Positions 6,087 through 8,303 of a DNA stretch of 8,303 nt are shown in pieces. The DNA is from Candidatus Brockarchaeota archaeon. Its GTDB lineage: Archaea; Thermoproteota; EX4484-205; DTQO01. Made by a program: the position numbers and the translations under genes. The notes under the pieces were generated by a model that was not told the origin of the DNA, did no database searches, and saw only the letters and a program-made list of their open reading frames with translations. The DNA lies in assembly GCA_017601265.1 (NCBI GenBank), contig JAFNJA010000018.1, forward strand, positions 1 through 8,303. Direction: 5' to 3'. Every line of letters starts with the position of its first letter. Position 1 is the first letter of the stretch.

Positions 6087-6842
6087 TTGGATTTCAGGCT
6101 CCAGATGGTAAAGAAGAGGCTTGGAACGATCGACAAGGTCCTCTTGGTGGCGAGCGGCAAGGGAGGGGTCGGCAAGAGCGTTGTGGCGGCCACGCTTGCG
6201 AACCACATCTCGGGCGAAAAAAAGGTGGGCCTGCTTGACTTGGATCTGCACGGCCCCACTTTGCCCCTGCTGCTGAACCACGGCGGAAGGTTGAAAGGTC
6301 GCGAGGACGGCATAGAACCGGTGGTGGCCGGGGGCGTGAGGCTCGTGTCGCTCGGCTTGCTGACTTCGGACAAGGCGATGCCGCTCAAGGGCGAGGTCAA
6401 AAGGGACCTGATAATCGAGCTTTTTTCGGAGATTAACTGGGGGAGGCTAAATTACCTCATAGTCGACCTTCCTCCGGGTACGGGCGACGAGGCTCTTGTA
6501 GCCGTGAGGTTAACCGCCGAGAAGGCTTCCGCCATACTCGTTTCGACCCCTTCGCCGCACTCCCTCGGGGCAGTCAGGAGGATGTCTTGGTTGTTGGCGG
6601 GCGAAGGCGCGAAAATCGCGGGCTTGGTCCTCAACATGGCGTACATGGCCGATTCGATAGGCGTGAAGCCATTCGGCAGTTACGACGTGGAGAAGGTAGG
6701 GGAAGAGGTTGGCGTTAAGGTCGTGGCGGAACTTCCCTTGGAACCGGAGATAGCGTCATCAACGCCCATAAACATGGGAAAGTTGTCAGAGGGCTTCCGT
6801 AAAGGCCTGGAAAGGATCTACGAAGCCACGCGCGCGCTTTGA
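6087..6842 (+). CDS. hypB: Mrp/MinD-type ATPase, probable archaeal ATPase-type HypB
   Basis: A 251-residue P-loop ATPase of the MinD/Mrp class. It has the deviant Walker A GKGGVGKS (24-31), switch DLDLHGPTLP from D51, and Walker B YLIVDLPPGTGDE with D127. NMAYM and LPLEPEIA come later, as in Mrp/ApbC relatives. It contains no cysteine at all; the CxxC that carries Fe-S clusters in Nbp35/Mrp proteins is absent where NMAYMADSIGVKPFG is read. Together with its place 7 bases after hypA, this favours the ATPase-type HypB described in Thermococcus, which binds HypA and raises its nickel affinity on ATP binding. The bacterial GTPase HypB is an unrelated protein in the same pathway. Start: TTG at 6087, with GGGGTGAG overlapping the hypA stop as ribosome site. 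The alternative is a general Mrp-like ATPase. Confidence 0.82.
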   Translation: MDFRLQMVKKRLGTIDKVLLVASGKGGVGKSVVAATLANHISGEKKVGLLDLDLHGPTLPLLLNHGGRLKGREDGIEPVVAGGVRLVSLGLLTSDKAMPLKGEVKRDLIIELFSEINWGRLNYLIVDLPPGTGDEALVAVRLTAEKASAILVSTPSPHSLGAVRRMSWLLAGEGAKIAGLVLNMAYMADSIGVKPFGSYDVEKVGEEVGVKVVAELPLEPEIASSTPINMGKLSEGFRKGLERIYEATRAL

Positions 6843-6854
6843 TTCGGGCCATCC

Positions 6855-6868
6855 AAAAACCCTTTTAA
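6855..6868 (+). promoter_or_regulatory. BRE/TATA-like box after hypB
   Basis: AAAAACCCTTTTAA looks like an archaeal purine-rich BRE plus TATA box and would start a transcript near 6892. No credible coding start follows within a normal leader, so it may drive a non-coding RNA or be fortuitous. Confidence 0.35.
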
Positions 6869-7014
6869 CAAACGTTTCCAAGGAACTCTCCCCGACCGCC
6901 GAGGCTTTTCCACCATTGCAAAGTTCAGACGCCTCGTTATGCGGGTTTTCCAAGCCTCATTGCCGCCACGCCAAGGCATAATCCGAGGTCCACGAACGGC
7001 CCTTTGGGGACTTG

Positions 7015-7029
7015 ACTTAATTTTATAAG
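7015..7029 (+). promoter_or_regulatory. TATA-like box ahead of the small ORF
   Basis: CTTAATTTTATAAG is a clear TATA-like element in otherwise GC-rich sequence. Predicted transcription starts near 7049, three bases before the ATG at 7052, so the small ORF could be leaderless. The box is nearly symmetric, and a minus-strand direction cannot be excluded. Confidence 0.4.
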
Positions 7030-7051
7030 AATGGTTGAACGAGGTGAGCCC

Positions 7052-7114
7052 ATGGAAGGGCTTCCAATCTGGTTGGCGGCCGAGCCTTCTGAGTCGCATC
7101 CATCGACGCGATAA
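7052..7114 (+). CDS. Possible 20-residue small ORF or leader peptide
   Basis: ATG to TAA, 20 codons, beginning MEGLPIWL and ending SESHPSTR. In its favour, GAGGTGA at 7041-7047 is one of the best ribosome sites in the window, 4 bases before the ATG, and a TATA box lies at 7015-7029. An in-frame ATG at 7031 would lengthen it to 27 residues but has no ribosome site. The start region can fold: AGCCC (7047-7051) pairs with GGGCT (7058-7062), leaving AUGGAA in the loop. Its stop sits at the edge of the dedA promoter-like box, so it could act as a leader ORF for dedA. No homology is recognised, the peptide is too short for composition tests, and the predicted transcript start would exclude the ribosome site. 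Confidence 0.3.
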   Translation: MEGLPIWLAAEPSESHPSTR

Positions 7115-7126
7115 GGTTATTTAAAC
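7111..7126 (+). promoter_or_regulatory. A/T-rich promoter-like box directly before dedA
   Basis: ATAAGGTTATTTAAAC resembles a BRE plus TATA box. Its centre is only about 18 bases before the ATG at 7139, a little close for a leaderless start there. Either the box is used slightly off the consensus distance, or the upstream box near 7020 serves this gene too. Confidence 0.35.
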
Positions 7127-7138
7127 GGTAGGGACCGA

Positions 7139-7762
7139 ATGAACGGAATCGTCGAGTTCTTGAACGATCTGCTCATAGAGTGGATATCGAAGTTCGGCTT
7201 TCCCGGGATAGTTGCGGCGACCGCGCTGGAGATCGTCGTGATGCCGATTCCGGGAGAGATAGTCATGCCCTACGTTGGCTACGTTGCATGGCTGAGCGGC
7301 ATTGGACCAGGAGGGCTAACTATGTTTGCGTTAGCTGGGACGTTTGGCAACGTCCTGGGTTCGTCGGCGATTTACGCAGTAGGTCGAAAGGGAGGCAGGG
7401 CGTTCGTGTCGAAATACGGCAAGCATTTCGTCTCCGAGAAAAACCTCGCTAAAACCGAGGACTTTTTCAAGAAGCACGGAGGGGTTGCCGTGCTGATCGG
7501 GAGGGTGCTGCCCGGATTCAGGACGATCGTTTCGCTTCCGGCCGGATTCTTCAGGATGCGCTTGGCGCCATTCCTAGCCTACACTTCGGCGGGCTCTTTT
7601 CTTTGGAACCTTGGATTGGCTTACGCTGGATATTCCCTAGGGCCGTACTGGTACACCATCTTGAGGTACTCCCAGATCCTTGACGTTGCCGCGGTAACGG
7701 CTTTTCTGATCCTCCTCCTTTACCTCGTCGTCAACCACCGGCGGAAAACGCGAAAGGGCTGA
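7139..7762 (+). CDS. DedA-family membrane protein (polyprenyl-phosphate/lipid flippase family)
   Basis: A 207-residue polytopic membrane protein of usual DedA length. The family signature is clear: ALEIVVMPIPGEIVMP with acidic residues E31 and E40 in the first re-entrant region. A Gly-rich helix follows with GTFGNVLGSSAIYAVGRKGG, then GRVLPGFRTIVSLPAGFFRM with R122, P125 and R128. The C-terminus is a long hydrophobic helix ending in a basic tail. DedA proteins recycle undecaprenyl phosphate or move phospholipids across the membrane, using proton or sodium coupling. In an archaeon the carrier would be a dolichyl-type phosphate (inferred). The ATG at 7139 is preceded by AGGGA at 7130-7134; a TTG at 7160 is a weaker alternative. 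It probably has its own promoter. The PAP2 enzyme at 3162-4013 could act on the same carrier pool but lies in another unit. Confidence 0.9.
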   Translation: MNGIVEFLNDLLIEWISKFGFPGIVAATALEIVVMPIPGEIVMPYVGYVAWLSGIGPGGLTMFALAGTFGNVLGSSAIYAVGRKGGRAFVSKYGKHFVSEKNLAKTEDFFKKHGGVAVLIGRVLPGFRTIVSLPAGFFRMRLAPFLAYTSAGSFLWNLGLAYAGYSLGPYWYTILRYSQILDVAAVTAFLILLLYLVVNHRRKTRKG

Positions 7763-7826
7763 TGATCCGTAATGTTTTACTACCTCCGCCCGAACTCCAT
7801 TTTGTAAGGATACCCTGGGGTTTTGG

Positions 7827-8303
7827 ATGACGAGGAAACGGCGCCTGCTCGCGCTATTGTTCGCAGCCTCGATCGCCCTGGCCCTTCCACGGGGCACCTT
7901 GGGAGAAGACTACGCGTCCTACTACGACTACGATCCGAGCGCCCCCCTAAACTCCGACGTTAGGATCGCGCGCGATGAGCCCAAGTACACGCTCCTTAAG
8001 GTATACTTCGACAGCGTGAACGGCGAGAGGGTGCCCGCTTTGCTGTCGATGCCCAAGGGAGGGGGCGGGCCTTTCCCCTGCATCCTGTTTCTCCACGGAT
8101 ACGGAGGGGAAAAAGAGGACATCATCCCCCTGGCGGAGTTCGTCGCGGAAGCCGGATACGCCGTCATCGCCATAGACGCGCAGTACCACGGAGAAAGGCG
8201 AAAACCTGGAGTCGAGCTTTACTCGACGAACATGACTAGGAGCAGGGACGGCTTCATCCAGACCGTCGTAGACGCGAGGAGGGCTTTGGACTACCTGGGC
8301 ACC
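7827..8303 (+). CDS. Secreted alpha/beta hydrolase, N-terminal part (runs off the window)
   Basis: The frame is open for 159 codons from ATG 7827 to the last base, so the 3' part is missing. MTRKRRLL plus a hydrophobic stretch to about residue 20 forms a signal peptide, with possible cleavage near residue 26. A Tyr/Asp-rich linker follows. The hydrolase fold is shown by PCILFLHGYGG (H90-G91, oxyanion region) and by YAVIAIDAQYHGER (D117, H121-G122), as in dienelactone-hydrolase or acetyl-xylan-esterase/acylaminoacyl-peptidase-like enzymes. The nucleophile Ser and catalytic Asp/His lie beyond the window, so esterase and peptidase activity cannot be told apart. There is no ribosome site before the ATG. 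ATTTTGTAA at 7799-7807 is a weak TATA-like box about 24 bases upstream, which would suit a leaderless transcript. Confidence 0.8.
   Translation, partial: MTRKRRLLALLFAASIALALPRGTLGEDYASYYDYDPSAPLNSDVRIARDEPKYTLLKVYFDSVNGERVPALLSMPKGGGGPFPCILFLHGYGGEKEDIIPLAEFVAEAGYAVIAIDAQYHGERRKPGVELYSTNMTRSRDGFIQTVVDARRALDYLGT

Larger units (their letters stand above)
6843..7138. other. 296-base spacer between hypB and the dedA-like gene
   Basis: No established gene is visible. It holds a BRE/TATA-like box near 6855-6868 with no ORF having a ribosome site soon after. GAGGCTT (6901-6907) can pair either with GCCTC (6931-6935) or with AAGCCTC (6952-6958). A second TATA box lies at 7015-7029, then a possible 20-codon ORF at 7052-7114, then a third A/T-rich box just before dedA. 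The layout would suit a small RNA or a regulated leader, but coding and non-coding readings are both unproven. Confidence 0.55.

Noticed and set aside
6087..6842. Calling the ATPase an Mrp/Nbp35 Fe-S carrier
   Set aside because: It has no cysteines, so it cannot bind the bridging cluster, and it sits directly after hypA.
6939..7028. 29-codon plus-strand frame starting ATG CGG GTT
   Set aside because: There is no ribosome site before it and its stop falls in the TATA-like box; weaker than the ORF at 7052.
6818..7099. Minus-strand frame of 93 codons in the hypB-dedA spacer
   Set aside because: It overlaps the hypB 3' end, has no recognisable motif or ribosome site, and its basic low-information product looks random.

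Overview
The window looks like part of an archaeal chromosome, probably from a thermophile. Start sites are preceded by GGAGG or GGTGA ribosome sites. Several intergenic spaces carry BRE/TATA-like boxes. Arg is often AGG and Ile often ATA despite moderate-to-high GC. The nickel-maturation pair is of the archaeal type (HypA plus an ATPase-type HypB). The phylum cannot be fixed from this sequence. All recognisable genes lie on the + strand.

Positions 1-3096 read as one tightly packed transcription unit. It holds the tail of a membrane-anchored protein with a NEW3-like extracellular domain, an ABC-transporter ATPase, its ABC-2 type six-helix permease, and an HtpX-like M48 membrane metalloprotease. 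Gene joints are a 5 bp gap, a 1 bp overlap and a 10 bp gap. One Shine-Dalgarno sequence is written inside the last Arg codons of the upstream gene. The substrate of the ABC system is unknown.

Positions 3067-4013 hold a PAP2/Aur1-like lipid phosphatase or phosphotransferase whose probable promoter lies inside the htpX 3' end. A 275-base spacer (4014-4288) follows, with a strong nested hairpin and a perfect 10-bp inverted repeat just ahead of a membrane-anchored HtrA/DegP-type serine protease (4289-5503).

Positions 5504-6842 hold an inverted repeat, a TATA box, and hypA plus a Mrp/MinD-type ATPase best explained as the archaeal ATPase-type HypB. Together these load nickel into [NiFe] hydrogenase. 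No hydrogenase structural gene is in the window.

Positions 6843-7138 are a spacer with promoter-like boxes, alternative RNA pairings and a possible 20-codon ORF with a good ribosome site. After it come a DedA-family membrane protein (7139-7762) and the first 159 codons of a secreted alpha/beta hydrolase running off the right edge.

Apart from the nickel pair, the genes share an envelope theme: export, membrane-protein quality control (HtpX, HtrA) and lipid-carrier handling (PAP2, DedA). No tRNA, rRNA, CRISPR array or mobile element was recognised. The most interesting unexplained signals are the two operator-like inverted repeats, the nested hairpin at 4064-4108 and the 6843-7138 spacer.
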